Assembly (NCBI GenBank): GCA_035937155.1
Contig: DASYVJ010000086.1
Coordinates: forward strand, 62,001-126,000
From: Palsa-870 sp035937155
GTDB lineage: Bacteria; Chloroflexota; Dormibacteria; Dormibacterales; Dormibacteraceae
Reading direction: 5' to 3'
DNA length: 64,000 nucleotides
The notes beneath the pieces are model-generated. The model was given only the letters and a program-made list of their open reading frames with translations, searched no databases and had not been told where the DNA came from. The position numbers were made by a program, and so were the translations under genes. How positions within the stretch are numbered: position 1 is the stretch's first letter; each line of letters starts with the position of its first letter. Positions 36,888 through 44,873 of the stretch are shown here, one piece after another.

Positions 36888-37005
36888 ACAGTTGCCTGAT
36901 TCGCTTAGCCTCCAGCTCGCGCTTCGTGTCCCTCTCGGCGACGACGGCATCGACAAGCGCGGCCAATTCCTGCGGGGTCAAGCTGATTTTTTCGGCGTCG
37001 GTCAT
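36820..37005 (-). CDS. Small element protein
   Basis: 61 aa: TDAEKISLTPQELAALVDAVVAERD with a charged coiled helix and a Pro-rich tail. Start 15 nt after the preceding 48-aa gene. Unknown. Confidence 0.45.
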   Translation of the reverse strand: MTDAEKISLTPQELAALVDAVVAERDTKRELEAKRIRQLYDPQPTPVPPRPQGLPRTHGRT

Positions 37006-37020
37006 ATTGTCGTACCCCCC

Positions 37021-37167
37021 CTAGATCTTTCTCGTGCCGCGCTGTCCACCAGCCGATGAGCGGCCAGTTGAGGCGGGCTTTATTGCTGGCGGTAGCTTGC
37101 TAGGGCCTGGGGTTGGCTTGGCGGACGCGGGCTTGGCGGGTTTCTTGGGAAAAAGAGGTGAGGCCAT
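37021..37167 (-). CDS. 48-aa Lys/Pro/Ala-rich basic protein
   Basis: MASPLFPKKPAKPASAKPTP continuing with KPAST and GQRGTRKI. The ribosome-binding site CAGGAG lies over the stop of the gene before it, a standard coupling. Low complexity and basic, like a DNA- or capsid-binding tail. Confidence 0.45.
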   Translation of the reverse strand: MASPLFPKKPAKPASAKPTPGPSKLPPAIKPASTGRSSAGGQRGTRKI

Positions 37168-37172
37168 GGAAA

Positions 37173-37451
37173 TTACTCCTGTGAATCGGGGGTGGTTGAA
37201 TTCTCGGCGCGGTTTGATACGCGGCTTTGGAGGTAGTCGAAGATCAGATCAGGCAGGACTTCGGCTGGCATGGTGCCAGCCTCGAACCAGCGCTGGAGCA
37301 GGACCGCCGCCGCCTTCAATGGCTCCGGCTGATCCGCCATGCGTTGGATCGCGTCATCGACGTACTTGTCTAGAGTCGGATTGGAAGTCGCGCCGTAGTG
37401 GTACGTCGAACTCTGGCCATCCTCTGAAACTTCGACTTCGGCGGGATTGAT
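37173..37451 (-). CDS. Element protein with a possible ATC start
   Basis: 92 aa: NPAEVEVSEDGQSSTYHYGA, TLDKYVDDAIQRMADQPEPLKAAAVLLQRWFEAGTMPAEVLPDLIFDYLQSRV. The frame is closed by TAA just upstream and no ATG/GTG/TTG precedes codon 37. AGGAG stands just before ATC 37451, which may serve as the start; otherwise only a 55-aa product from an internal ATG is made. Likely helical; family unknown. Confidence 0.45.
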   Translation of the reverse strand: MNPAEVEVSEDGQSSTYHYGATSNPTLDKYVDDAIQRMADQPEPLKAAAVLLQRWFEAGTMPAEVLPDLIFDYLQSRVSNRAENSTTPDSQE

Positions 37452-37681
37452 TTCTCCTTATTAGTTGTTGGTTGGCAACCGGCTCGCCGTGTCCTAGAGA
37501 CATTCGCCTTGGCCAGCCGTACGCTGCCGTCGAGGGCGGGCGTCGGGGCCGAGTTCTAGTAGAGGTGAGCTGGGTGGGGGCGTCAGCCCTCGCGTGTCCC
37601 ATAGGGGCCATGCGACCCACGGTCGGATTTCCAAACCTCAAAGGGTCCGGTTGTCGGTTGGGCGGTCGTTAGACTGCCAAC

Positions 37682-37801
37682 GTGGGCGTGCTCACGGCCT
37701 ATCTGGCCTCGACGACCGGGATCGCAACAAGAGCAACCCTCATTGTTGTCGTGTTGATTGGGGTCGCGGTCTACTGGATCTCGCGTCGCCGTCGCGGCTA
37801 G
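37682..37801 (+). CDS. 39-aa single-helix membrane peptide
   Basis: GTG 37682: MGVLTAYLASTTGIATRATLIVVVLIGVAVYWISRRRRG, one helix and a basic cytoplasmic end (positive-inside). The only + strand gene in the packaging region, facing terL's 3' end. Small holin-like or toxin-like peptides have this shape; not proven. No other gene in 37452-37844. Confidence 0.35.
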   Translation: MGVLTAYLASTTGIATRATLIVVVLIGVAVYWISRRRRG

Positions 37802-37844
37802 TCCCGTAGTCGGCCGACTTTCAAACGTCGAAACGGCTGGCTTG

Positions 37845-39287
37845 TCAGTCAGGGTCCATTGGCCACGAGTCGAACGCGTTGTTACTGATCTGTTCATAGG
37901 GATTGAGATTTGGATCGCCACGCCACCGGCTGCTCCACTCCTGGCGGGTAATGACGATCGGTCCATCGTCGCGGGCCTCTATGAGGTCAGCGGCGCCACC
38001 GAGAGCCACTACATGGTCTTGGTGGATGCTGGACGACTCCACAACCTTGAGGCGCCCGCCCACGGTCTTGGTGACGAGGCTTAGGGCTTCCTTGCGCAAC
38101 TGGTCATGGGGATAGATCACGATTCGGTGATTGGCAAAGAGTTGATACAGACCACCGAACAGGCGGGCTTGGGTTTCACCTGTCGGATAGCGAGCCTCTA
38201 CCTCCGTTCCTCGGAGCCTTTGCTGTAGTCGTTGAACGGATGCAACGGCCTGCGGACTCTCGAACACCCACCGTTTGACGCCGAAGCGCTTTGTAAGGTC
38301 GGTGACAAGATCCTCGACGGCTTCAAGCTGTACCGGCTCATTGCGGCTGCCTTGAAGGGTTCGCAGCGTGTCGAGGATTACCCGCTCACCTTGTTGATGC
38401 ACCACGGCGATAGCGGTGGGGTCGTGGACGAGTCCGACGTCTACGAATCCGACGCACCGGCTGTCTTTGAGAGACTCGCGACCAGTCTCGGCAGTGGAGT
38501 ACATCTCTCGGGTGATCCAACCGCCCTTCGGCTCGGTCCATTTGCATTCCCAGAACCGGGCAAAGTCGGATGGGTGGAGTGTGGCGCGCTGCTCCGCCAT
38601 GTCTCGCTCTGAGAGCCATGGCGCTAACTCAGACCCCTCGCGGGTGTGGAAGTAGTAGTCCTCACTGGAGGCTGCCTGCTCACGGACGCGCCAGGCGAAG
38701 CTTGCGAAATCCCAGCCGGCCATTGACACGGCCACCATTTGACTGGCGGGTGATTTGCCGATGGCGCTCCACATCGCAGTCCACAACCGCTCGTCAGGTT
38801 GCAGGCTCAACTCATCGAACCAGACGCGATAGGGGCGGATGCCGTAAGCGGTGCGATCGTCGCTCGACATCACGCGCAACTCGGCGTTGGTGGCTGGGTT
38901 GAGCACCACATTGCGCGTGACTTGGAGGTGAGTCAGGATCGGACTGCGAGCCTGAAAGCCGCGAATGGAGTCGAGGATCAGCGCTGCTTGTTCAGCGTCA
39001 CCAGCGACTGCATAGCTGCGGTGCCAGTCGGGGCCGGTCAGGAGGTCTGCCAGTGCAGCAGCAGCGCAGTCTTCCGTCTTGGACTCACCACGCCGACGCT
39101 CTGAAAAACAGAGTCGGAAACGTGGCCGCGTGATCGTCTTGCGCCTGAGTCGGCCTTTGTCCTGCACGGTGGCAAAGATGGCTTCAAAGAACTGCTTTTG
39201 CCAGGGCTCCCAACACTTGCCATACGGCTGATCGTTGGGCAGGATCAACGACTCGGCAATCAGCTTGATAGGGTCGCTTGTCGTCAT
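37845..39287 (-). CDS. terL: Terminase large subunit
   Basis: 480 aa from ATG 39287. N-terminal ATPase with RRRGESKTEDCAAAALADLL as a divergent Walker A, YRVWFDELS as Walker B and coupling region SMAGWD; C-terminal RNase-H-like nuclease with VGFVDVGLVHDPTAIAVVH and DHVVALGGAADLIEA. Packages DNA into procapsids. Overlaps terS by 4 nt. The P-loop GESKT is unusual for terminases, so activity should be checked. Confidence 0.82.
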   Translation of the reverse strand: MTTSDPIKLIAESLILPNDQPYGKCWEPWQKQFFEAIFATVQDKGRLRRKTITRPRFRLCFSERRRGESKTEDCAAAALADLLTGPDWHRSYAVAGDAEQAALILDSIRGFQARSPILTHLQVTRNVVLNPATNAELRVMSSDDRTAYGIRPYRVWFDELSLQPDERLWTAMWSAIGKSPASQMVAVSMAGWDFASFAWRVREQAASSEDYYFHTREGSELAPWLSERDMAEQRATLHPSDFARFWECKWTEPKGGWITREMYSTAETGRESLKDSRCVGFVDVGLVHDPTAIAVVHQQGERVILDTLRTLQGSRNEPVQLEAVEDLVTDLTKRFGVKRWVFESPQAVASVQRLQQRLRGTEVEARYPTGETQARLFGGLYQLFANHRIVIYPHDQLRKEALSLVTKTVGGRLKVVESSSIHQDHVVALGGAADLIEARDDGPIVITRQEWSSRWRGDPNLNPYEQISNNAFDSWPMDPD

Positions 39288-39775
39288 CGACTTGCTTCCA
39301 ATTGCCGTCTCTGACGACTGGCTTCGGCGATCTGCCACAACGCACTGTTTTGCAGAGAGTCAACCTTGCCGTACTTGGCTTTCGACACACCCTCTCCGAG
39401 CAGGCCGGCGAGCATTCCCTGAACGCGCACCACGGAGATGTAGCGGCTCAGGGTTCCACTCCCCGGACGCGTAGACATCAACAAGGCGTACAGGTCGCGT
39501 GCCATGCACTCCGCCTCGACGTAGCGCCGAGCAAGCGGGAGCTGGGTCGCCGTCAGCGGGCGGCTCTGCTCCGCGCGATAGGCTAGGTACTTCCCCAGCA
39601 GGCGCGACGTGCGGTCATCCCGACGCCGTAGCTCCTTCCGAGTCCCTGCGCGCAGACCATGACGTTTGGCTGCCGTGTTGCCAGGCTTGAAACGGGTCGC
39701 TACGTCCGGTCGGACTCCCGTTGGTGCCCCTGCCGCCGTATTCGGCGCAGAGGTCGATTTGCCGTTAGTTGTCAA
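39284..39775 (-). CDS. terS: Terminase small subunit-like protein
   Basis: 163 aa from TTG 39775 (GGAG 7 nt upstream). The start TTNGKSTSAPNTAAGAPTGV and GNTAAKRHGLRAGTRKELRRRDDR (basic, DNA-binding) plus a helical second half and position just upstream of terL suggest a small terminase. Sequence is weakly conserved in this family, so the call rests mainly on context. Confidence 0.6.
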   Translation of the reverse strand: MTTNGKSTSAPNTAAGAPTGVRPDVATRFKPGNTAAKRHGLRAGTRKELRRRDDRTSRLLGKYLAYRAEQSRPLTATQLPLARRYVEAECMARDLYALLMSTRPGSGTLSRYISVVRVQGMLAGLLGEGVSKAKYGKVDSLQNSALWQIAEASRQRRQLEASR

Positions 39776-40047
39776 AGACGTTCTCCAGAACGGGGCGAAC
39801 CAAAAATTGGTCCGCGATTTTGAGAGGGCTGAAACTGCTATTCGATCGAAGTCGATAGCGTGAGAAGTTGGCGCGGCCAAACCTACCCGAGCTGCGAGCT
39901 AACTGCGTGGCTTGCTCTGCCTCTTGCGGCGTGGAGTAGACGTGCTCCCCGACTCGGCCGGCTCTGCTGGGCCTGGGGTGGTACTGCGCCGACGGTAACC
40001 GAGCGCCAGCGCTTCATAAGAACTAACCGAATCCTTACCGCTCTAGG

Positions 40048-40077
40048 GTGACGTAATCGAGCGCACGCGCCTAGTAT
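40048..40077 (+). promoter_or_regulatory. Promoter of the DUF2958 operon
   Basis: GTGACG, 18-nt spacer, TAGTAT. Start of transcription would be near 40084, giving a 33-nt leader with AAGGAG before ATG 40117. The 300-nt region 39776-40083 is the divergent promoter zone and holds no gene. Confidence 0.5.
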
Positions 40078-40116
40078 TGTCTCATGGAGTCAGCCCAGTT
40101 CAGCAAGGAGCAGACC

Positions 40117-40440
40117 ATGAGTGACCTAGAGGTTTCGACGTTTCAGAATCGCCCGGCATACCGCTACATCCGCACCTCAGACCACATGCCCGCCCTCGGG
40201 ACTGAGGTCAAGATGGCGACTGTGAAGCTGTTCAACCCGACAGGCGCCGGCACGTGGTATCTGTCCGAGTACGACTCCAACGAGCGGATGGCTTTCGGCG
40301 CGTCGGACCTGGGCTATGGTGCGGAGTTGGGTTACATCGGCATGGAGGAGCTGGTCGCCTTCCGTGGGCGCTTCGGTCTCCCGATCGAGCGTGACCTTCA
40401 CTTCACCCCTTGCCTGCTGTCGGAGGTTTGCGGGAAGTGA
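40117..40440 (+). CDS. DUF2958 domain protein
   Basis: 107 aa from ATG 40117 (AAGGAG upstream; ATG 40084 would add 11 aa). VKLFNPTGAGTWYLSEYD, AFGASDLGYGAELGYI and RGRFGLPIERDLHFTP are the DUF2958 landmarks, a family frequent on plasmids, ICEs and phages. First gene of a three-gene overlapping operon. Confidence 0.85.
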   Translation: MSDLEVSTFQNRPAYRYIRTSDHMPALGTEVKMATVKLFNPTGAGTWYLSEYDSNERMAFGASDLGYGAELGYIGMEELVAFRGRFGLPIERDLHFTPCLLSEVCGK

Positions 40441-40661
40441 CCGCCAAGCGCGCGATCACCCCGGACGAGTTGGCCTGCGTGTTCCAGTTGGCGGCTACGA
40501 TGCCCGACTTGCGGGTGATCCCCGCTCAGCTCGCCGAACTCGCTACATTGCGCCAGCGCGTCACTAGGGGCGAGGCCGCGATGGTCGCTGTACGCCAGTC
40601 TCAATTCGATCTCAGAGACGCGATGCGCCGCCTAGCTAAGGCCAAGGGAGTGACGCTGTGA
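40437..40661 (+). CDS. Small helical protein of the DUF2958 operon
   Basis: 74 aa from GTG 40437, overlapping the preceding stop by GTGA. TAKRAITPDELACVFQLAATMPDLRV and a coiled coil (LAELATLRQRVTRGEAAM). Unknown family. Confidence 0.55.
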   Translation: MTAKRAITPDELACVFQLAATMPDLRVIPAQLAELATLRQRVTRGEAAMVAVRQSQFDLRDAMRRLAKAKGVTL

Positions 40662-40849
40662 CGAGGACGGCTTACCTGAGCATCCCGGACGCAGCGGCCA
40701 AGTGTGGCGTTGGAGAGTCCACCCTGCGCCGGCTGGCTGCCTCGGGCGAACTCCGGGGAGCTATCAAGGTGGGACGCGATTGGATCATCCCTGCCACCAC
40801 GATCGACCGCCTCACACCTCGCGCGGTTGGCCGACCCGCCAAGCGTTAG
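40658..40849 (+). CDS. Helix-turn-helix DNA-binding protein
   Basis: 63 aa from GTG 40658 (GTGA overlap). LSIPDAAAKCGVGESTLRRLAASGELRGAIKVGRDWIIPA is a short excisionase/MerR-type winged helix. Probably a regulator of this operon or of excision. Confidence 0.7.
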   Translation: MTRTAYLSIPDAAAKCGVGESTLRRLAASGELRGAIKVGRDWIIPATTIDRLTPRAVGRPAKR

Positions 40850-40855
40850 CGCTGT

Positions 40856-41040
40856 CAAAGCAGTTCGGCCAGGGCGCCAGGTGGGGTCCATACTCGCGGT
40901 GGGGAACGGGGTTCTAGAGACAGGGACGCTTGGGGGTTTAATGGGCTCCCGAGACAATGAGGGCTGGCAGTCCTTGTACTTCACGCTCCGAACCCTCCCA
41001 ACCCACTGGCCCTCGGTCCAATCAACCGGGGGTCAGCTTC
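40856..41040. repeat. Block shared with the remnant (second copy)
   Basis: Same order of short conserved pieces as 29465-29650: CAAAGCAGTTCGGCCAG, CTAGAGACAGGGACGCT, GGGCTCCCGAG, CCGGGGGTCAG. Lies between convergent genes; may include a terminator. Confidence 0.6.
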
Positions 41041-41266
41041 TTGCGGGACGCCCTGAACGCTTGTTCGGGGGTGGGGGGAGGGGTGCGGGCTGCTCTGAGC
41101 CGCTGTGAGGGCCTAGGCGGGTGTGCTCAGCGCAGGCATAGACCGCAACGCGCTTATCACCAATCGGGGTCTGCACGAACCGGAAGCCAGCCGGTTTTGT
41201 GTCGGTAGGCAATAGGCAACCGCAAGTACCCACGATGACTTGTTGCAGCTCGCTTATGTCGTCCAT
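41033..41266 (-). CDS. CGC-domain small protein
   Basis: 77 aa from ATG 41266, GGAGG upstream. IVGTCGCLLPTDTKPAGFRFVQTPIGDKRVAVYACAEH has CGC and CxxH-like residues that could bind zinc. The same domain is fused to an HTH in the remnant (29651-30061). Confidence 0.5.
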   Translation of the reverse strand: MDDISELQQVIVGTCGCLLPTDTKPAGFRFVQTPIGDKRVAVYACAEHTRLGPHSGSEQPAPLPPPPNKRSGRPARS

Positions 41267-41372
41267 GGCGCCTCCAAAGTTGGGGGGTGGAGATTCAACC
41301 AACCCCTAGGGAGGGGGCTGAATTGAGATCGAATGGTGCGCTGCTGGCCTCCGCCGCTGCCATTGCCGCTGC

Positions 41373-41555
41373 CTACTGATACCGGGTGAGGCGCCTGCGG
41401 CCACGCTTGCGAGCCAGGCGTTCCTTGCGGCGTCGCATCTCAGCCGGCCCCATGGCGAAGCGTCTTCGGGCTAGGGCGAGCCGGTTCTCAATGGCGACCC
41501 TCTGCCAGAGCTTCAGCGCGCCTTGGAGGTCACCATCGACTACGAGGATGCGCAA
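41373..41555 (-). CDS. Ribosomal protein bS21-like, element-encoded
   Basis: 60 aa from TTG 41555. RILVVDGDLQGALKLWQRVA, RRRFAMGPAEMRRRKERLARKRGRRRL follows the bS21 pattern (variable N-terminus, ALxxFxR, RRRxxxxxPxEMRRRK, basic C-terminal helix). bS21 sits on the small subunit near the anti-Shine-Dalgarno. Many actinobacteria and relatives lack a host bS21, and some phages encode one, so this may retune host translation. Family call is by eye; a basic phage protein of chance similarity is possible. Confidence 0.55.
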   Translation of the reverse strand: MRILVVDGDLQGALKLWQRVAIENRLALARRRFAMGPAEMRRRKERLARKRGRRRLTRYQ

Positions 41556-41674
41556 GGTGCGCCCGTTTGCGTGGATTCAGCTAGGGAAGGCCAAGAGGGC
41601 AAGGGTTTGCTGTAAGGGCAGCCAGGACAGGCAGTAGTAGAACGATCACCTATTCGCTTGGAGACCCTGTGTAT

Positions 41675-41778
41675 GCCTGAAACGCTGGATACGCCTGAAA
41701 CGCTTTCGTTTCTCACGTTTCTACCGTTTCAGTCGTTTCTACTGTCTCTAACGTTTCTGTTGTATCTAGTGTTTCAGG
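41675..41778. repeat. 9-bp periodic repeats and palindrome at the ATPase 3' end
   Basis: About eight CGTTTCT-type units at exact 9-nt steps (41706-41775), coding the Thr/Glu/Val tail (TET, VET) of the ATPase. They abut GAAACG-CTTT-CGTTTC (41699-41714) and two GCCTGAAACGC copies. They could be iteron-like or just a coding microsatellite. Confidence 0.5.
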
Positions 41779-42824
41779 GTTAGTGGTATAGACACCCTGC
41801 TTGGGCGATGCGATCTGCCCAGCTCCCAACATGCGCCAGCAGAGAAGCCTTACCGGGTCATTGGGTCTACCAAGCGCTAGGGCGATGTCTTTGATTGCCA
41901 GCGGGTGTCCAGCGTGGTGTAACAACTTGATGACAGCCTCTCGCTCCTCACTGAGGGAGTCGCCGAGTAGTGACCACGTAGCGCGCATTGCATCCCATCG
42001 CAGGGTCAGCTCGGTTTCCTCAACGTCGCGCCCGGTGATGAACAGGGTTGCGTCGCGCTGGGTTCGCGCGCGCTTGAGGACAATCACGGAGTCAGCCGCG
42101 CCACCTAACCCCTGCGTGCCGCTGATCGTCTCAAGGGGGTCGTCTGAGCCCATCTTGCGGGTGTGGTGCAGCACTAGGATGGTCAGCCCGTGACGGCCAG
42201 CCATCTCTTGCAGTCCAGTGATGGCTTGGTAGTCGTCGCCATACAGCGAACCGTTGCGACTGGCAGTCGGTCGGACCTTCTGTAGGGTGTCCACGATTAT
42301 CAGCCGGCCTTGCGGGTGCTTCTTTGCCCATGCTTCGAGCCATTGCAACCCGCCCTGATCCAGCTTCGGCCATTGCGTGGAGAGCGTTAGCCGATCGGGG
42401 CAGGGATCGCTGCCGAGAATCAACGTCAGGCGCGATCTCAGGCGACGCTCATTGTCCTCAAGGGCGAGATAGAGAACGTCGCCCGCCTCTACGGGGATCT
42501 GCCCGAGTGCGCGGCCACCGCTGGCGATGGCAAGGGCAACGTTGAGGGCAAGCCAGCTCTTACCGATCTTCGGTGGTCCGACAAGCAAGGGCAGCCCTCA
42601 GCCAGGACTCCACGCACGGCCCATCGGTGCTCAGGTAGAACCTTCTGGAGCAGCTCGGACGCTTTGATAAAGACTGGACCGTCTTTGACTCTCGGCCCAC
42701 GATGGGGCTCGCCACTGCCTGTCTTGAATTCGTTGGCCGAAGCAACGCCGCGAGTCGTCGTTCCTAGGTCACTTGTTAGGTCTAGTTTCCTGTCCAGTTC
42801 CTCGCGCAGTTCTGGGGCGATCAT
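41713..42824 (-). pseudogene. RepA-like AAA (DnaB-family) ATPase with a -1 frameshift
   Basis: ATG 42824 frame: MIAPELREELDRKLDLTSDLG...FIKASELLQKVLPEHRWAVRGVLAEG; the next frame continues with LPLLVGPPKIGKSWLALNVALAIA (Walker A), IIVDTLQKVRP (Walker B), LVLHHTRK and a winged C-terminus. The join needs one extra base at GAGGGC (near 42590), just before the P-loop. Repaired length is about 370 aa, typical for RepA-type helicase/primase-loader ATPases of satellites and plasmids. As read, the replication protein is inactive, or the shift is programmed, or an error. Confidence 0.7.
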
Positions 42825-42973
42825 TCGTCGCGCTCGGCAATGGCAGGGCGTCGCTCACGGTCGCCATACAACCGCCTGAACCGCAGGTTACGGCTGAGTC
42901 GTTTGGCGAGCCACTCCATGTGCTCACGTGAGCGGTACTCGGGGATGCGTTGTCGCTGCTCAAGGTCGATCAT
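42821..42973 (-). CDS. 50-aa basic protein of the replication operon
   Basis: MIDLEQRQRIPEYRSREHME followed by WLAKRLSRNLRFRRLYG. ATGA overlaps both the upstream HTH gene and the downstream ATPase gene, so all three are coupled. Unknown. Confidence 0.55.
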   Translation of the reverse strand: MIDLEQRQRIPEYRSREHMEWLAKRLSRNLRFRRLYGDRERRPAIAERDE

Positions 42974-43182
42974 CTCTGGGCCTCAAGCCAGATGCGGAAG
43001 TCCTCCCCGAGTACGCGCGTTAGGCGCCCGATGCGGATGGGGTGACACGCATTTACGACCGTATAAGCCGTTGGCCGCGACACCCCGAGGATTCGCTGGA
43101 TATCACTGGCAGACAAAACGGCGGGGATTGGTTCGACGGTTGGGTTAGGACGTGCGGCGATGTCAGATGGGGCGATGGTCAA
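42970..43182 (-). CDS. HTH protein of the replication operon
   Basis: 70 aa. VLSASDIQRILGVSRPTAYTVVNACHPIRIGRLTRVLGEDFRIWLEAQR is a complete helix_turn_helix_17-type (excisionase-like) domain. Probably regulates or recruits the ATPase encoded downstream. Confidence 0.75.
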   Translation of the reverse strand: MTIAPSDIAARPNPTVEPIPAVLSASDIQRILGVSRPTAYTVVNACHPIRIGRLTRVLGEDFRIWLEAQR

Positions 43183-43233
43183 CAGGGTCCTCTCAGGACT
43201 TAGGCTCGCCAGCGGGACGCTGACGGCAAGGCG

Positions 43234-43437
43234 CTAGGCCAGATTCTTAGCGAGTCGCGGCGCTGTAACGGGAATGTAGGCGCGCTCGGCGGCAAGGCTC
43301 AGTGCGTCGAGGCTTGCCGGCAAGCCCCACCAAGCGAGCTGTGTCGTGGCGTCTGCGCGGTCGATTGGGTCGCGAGCGTAAAGAGCTTTTCGAAGTGTCA
43401 CTTTGACCCGCTCGTAAGTCGGCTCGTCGTTGGACAT
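43234..43437 (-). CDS. Small hypothetical element protein
   Basis: 67 aa from ATG 43437 with GGAGG 7 nt upstream. DEPTYERVKVTLRKALYARDPIDRADATTQLAWWGLPA. Unknown family. Confidence 0.5.
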   Translation of the reverse strand: MSNDEPTYERVKVTLRKALYARDPIDRADATTQLAWWGLPASLDALSLAAERAYIPVTAPRLAKNLA

Positions 43438-43462
43438 ATAACCTCCTTCACTTACTCCTATG

Positions 43463-44161
43463 TCAGGTGTCGTTAACCCCGTCTGACGGCGGGTCGAAGG
43501 TGTATTCGTACGGCCACGTATTTCGGTGCTCATGCACTAATCCCTGGGCTCTGAGGATAAGAAGGGCGGTCGCAAATTGCCCATCGGCGAGTTGGCTGGC
43601 TTTCTGCGCGAGTGGGCGCGGACACGGGGAGAGGTCACTGTGTTGGCGCAGAGTGCTCGCAAGCCGCGAAGCATCCATGCCTAGACGACGCATCTTCGAA
43701 GCGAGCGCCATCGCTGCGGTGGGCGAGATGGGAGTTCGGCGGGCGGTGAAGTAGACGTACCACGCTTTCGCTTCGGAGTCGCCCTCAAAGATGTCAAGGC
43801 CACCGATTGGCTTGGTGCGCTCGGTAGCCAGTCGGACGGTTCTGTCATGGTCCGAGGACGGTATGTCTGGCTCGAAGCTATCACCCTCGCGCCTGCGCCG
43901 AACCCTTAGGCCGCGAAGATCACCACGGCGCGGTTTCCCGCCTTCCGCGTGCCCGTAGTTATAAGAGAGTCGGTCAACGTGGCCGTGTCTCGCCTTCCCG
44001 CCCTGAGCCGGGTCCACGTAGACGGTTGAGGTGCGGCTATCGCCACCACGCTTGATGGCCTTCTGTGTCCGCTCCTCGGCCTGTGCCTCAGGTGAAGCAC
44101 GGCGGCGCTGCATGCTCTCGCGCGCTGCGCGCTTGCGCGCTTCTGAATCTTTGTATGGCAA
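43463..44161 (-). CDS. Hypothetical element protein with basic N-terminus
   Basis: 232 aa. MPYKDSEARKRAARESMQRRR is a basic DNA-binding-like start common in phage proteins; a helical C-terminal domain (PISPTAAMALASKMRRLGMDASRLASTL) follows. No family recognised. First large gene of the replication operon with 44166-44504. Confidence 0.55.
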   Translation of the reverse strand: MPYKDSEARKRAARESMQRRRASPEAQAEERTQKAIKRGGDSRTSTVYVDPAQGGKARHGHVDRLSYNYGHAEGGKPRRGDLRGLRVRRRREGDSFEPDIPSSDHDRTVRLATERTKPIGGLDIFEGDSEAKAWYVYFTARRTPISPTAAMALASKMRRLGMDASRLASTLRQHSDLSPCPRPLAQKASQLADGQFATALLILRAQGLVHEHRNTWPYEYTFDPPSDGVNDT

Positions 44162-44165
44162 TCGG

Positions 44166-44504
44166 TTAGCCGTCAGCTATTGACATGCTCCCGGGGCTGG
44201 ACCGGGGCTGCTCAAATGGCTTGAAGTCCCTGTCGAGATCGTCCCAGCCGACCGTCTCCAGCGCCCTAGTGAAATCTTGAGCGTGGCCTCCCCAAGCTAC
44301 GCGACCCCTCCCGTCCGAAACCTCGACGTGGTAGTTACCGTCGAATCGAACCTCGATCGTGATGTCCTGGTGCTTGCCATCGCTGTCTTCCCTCTCGCAT
44401 TTGTAGGTTGTTACTTGGTACAGCGACGACATGCGGCGCGGCTCACATGCGTCTAGTACCGCCTTAAACCGCCGCAGCTCCTCTGTTGCCTCATTCGATT
44501 CCAC
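44166..44504 (-). CDS. Hypothetical element protein
   Basis: 112 aa: a helix (ATEELRRFKAVLDACEPRRM) then a beta-sheet (YQVTTYKCERE, ITIEVRFDGNYHVEVSDGRGRVAWG). First gene of the leftward operon; RBS GGAGG upstream. Unknown. Confidence 0.5.
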   Translation of the reverse strand: MESNEATEELRRFKAVLDACEPRRMSSLYQVTTYKCEREDSDGKHQDITIEVRFDGNYHVEVSDGRGRVAWGGHAQDFTRALETVGWDDLDRDFKPFEQPRSSPGSMSIADG

Positions 44505-44873
44505 GATTTCCGCCTCCTTTTTGGGCGTGCTTAAACGATTGGCATGGTGGCGTGATCGACGGTACGGCCTGCCTTAGTTCTTGGTCAAGGGACTTAACAG
44601 CGCATGACGAGATCAACCAGGAGGCCTTCGAATATGGGGATTCTCGCCGTAGTAGTCCGCGACGAACCCAGATTCGACCTGGCCGGCGACGATCTCATTG
44701 TTTGCCCCGTGACGTGTTGGCTATACGTTGGCTATATAAAGAGGACGCGAGAGGCTGGTGGGTTCACTCAGCAATCTGCGCGACGGGCAGCCATAGGCAG
44801 CGGATTGGCAGCGGCGACCCCCGAGACGATGCCGAGCAGTCTCCCAGAGGTCTAGTTTTGTATTCGGATTAGT
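44505..44873. other. Right arm of the large element, no gene
   Basis: No supported gene. At 44717-44752 TTGGCTATACGTTGGCTATATAAAGAGGACGCGAG matches 30330-30360 in position and sequence (imperfectly); likely integrase or excisionase arm sites. Confidence 0.5.

Noticed and set aside
41699..41714. Palindrome as a rho-independent terminator of the ATPase gene
   Set aside because: No T-tract follows on either strand and it is part of a wider repeat array; kept as a repeat feature instead.
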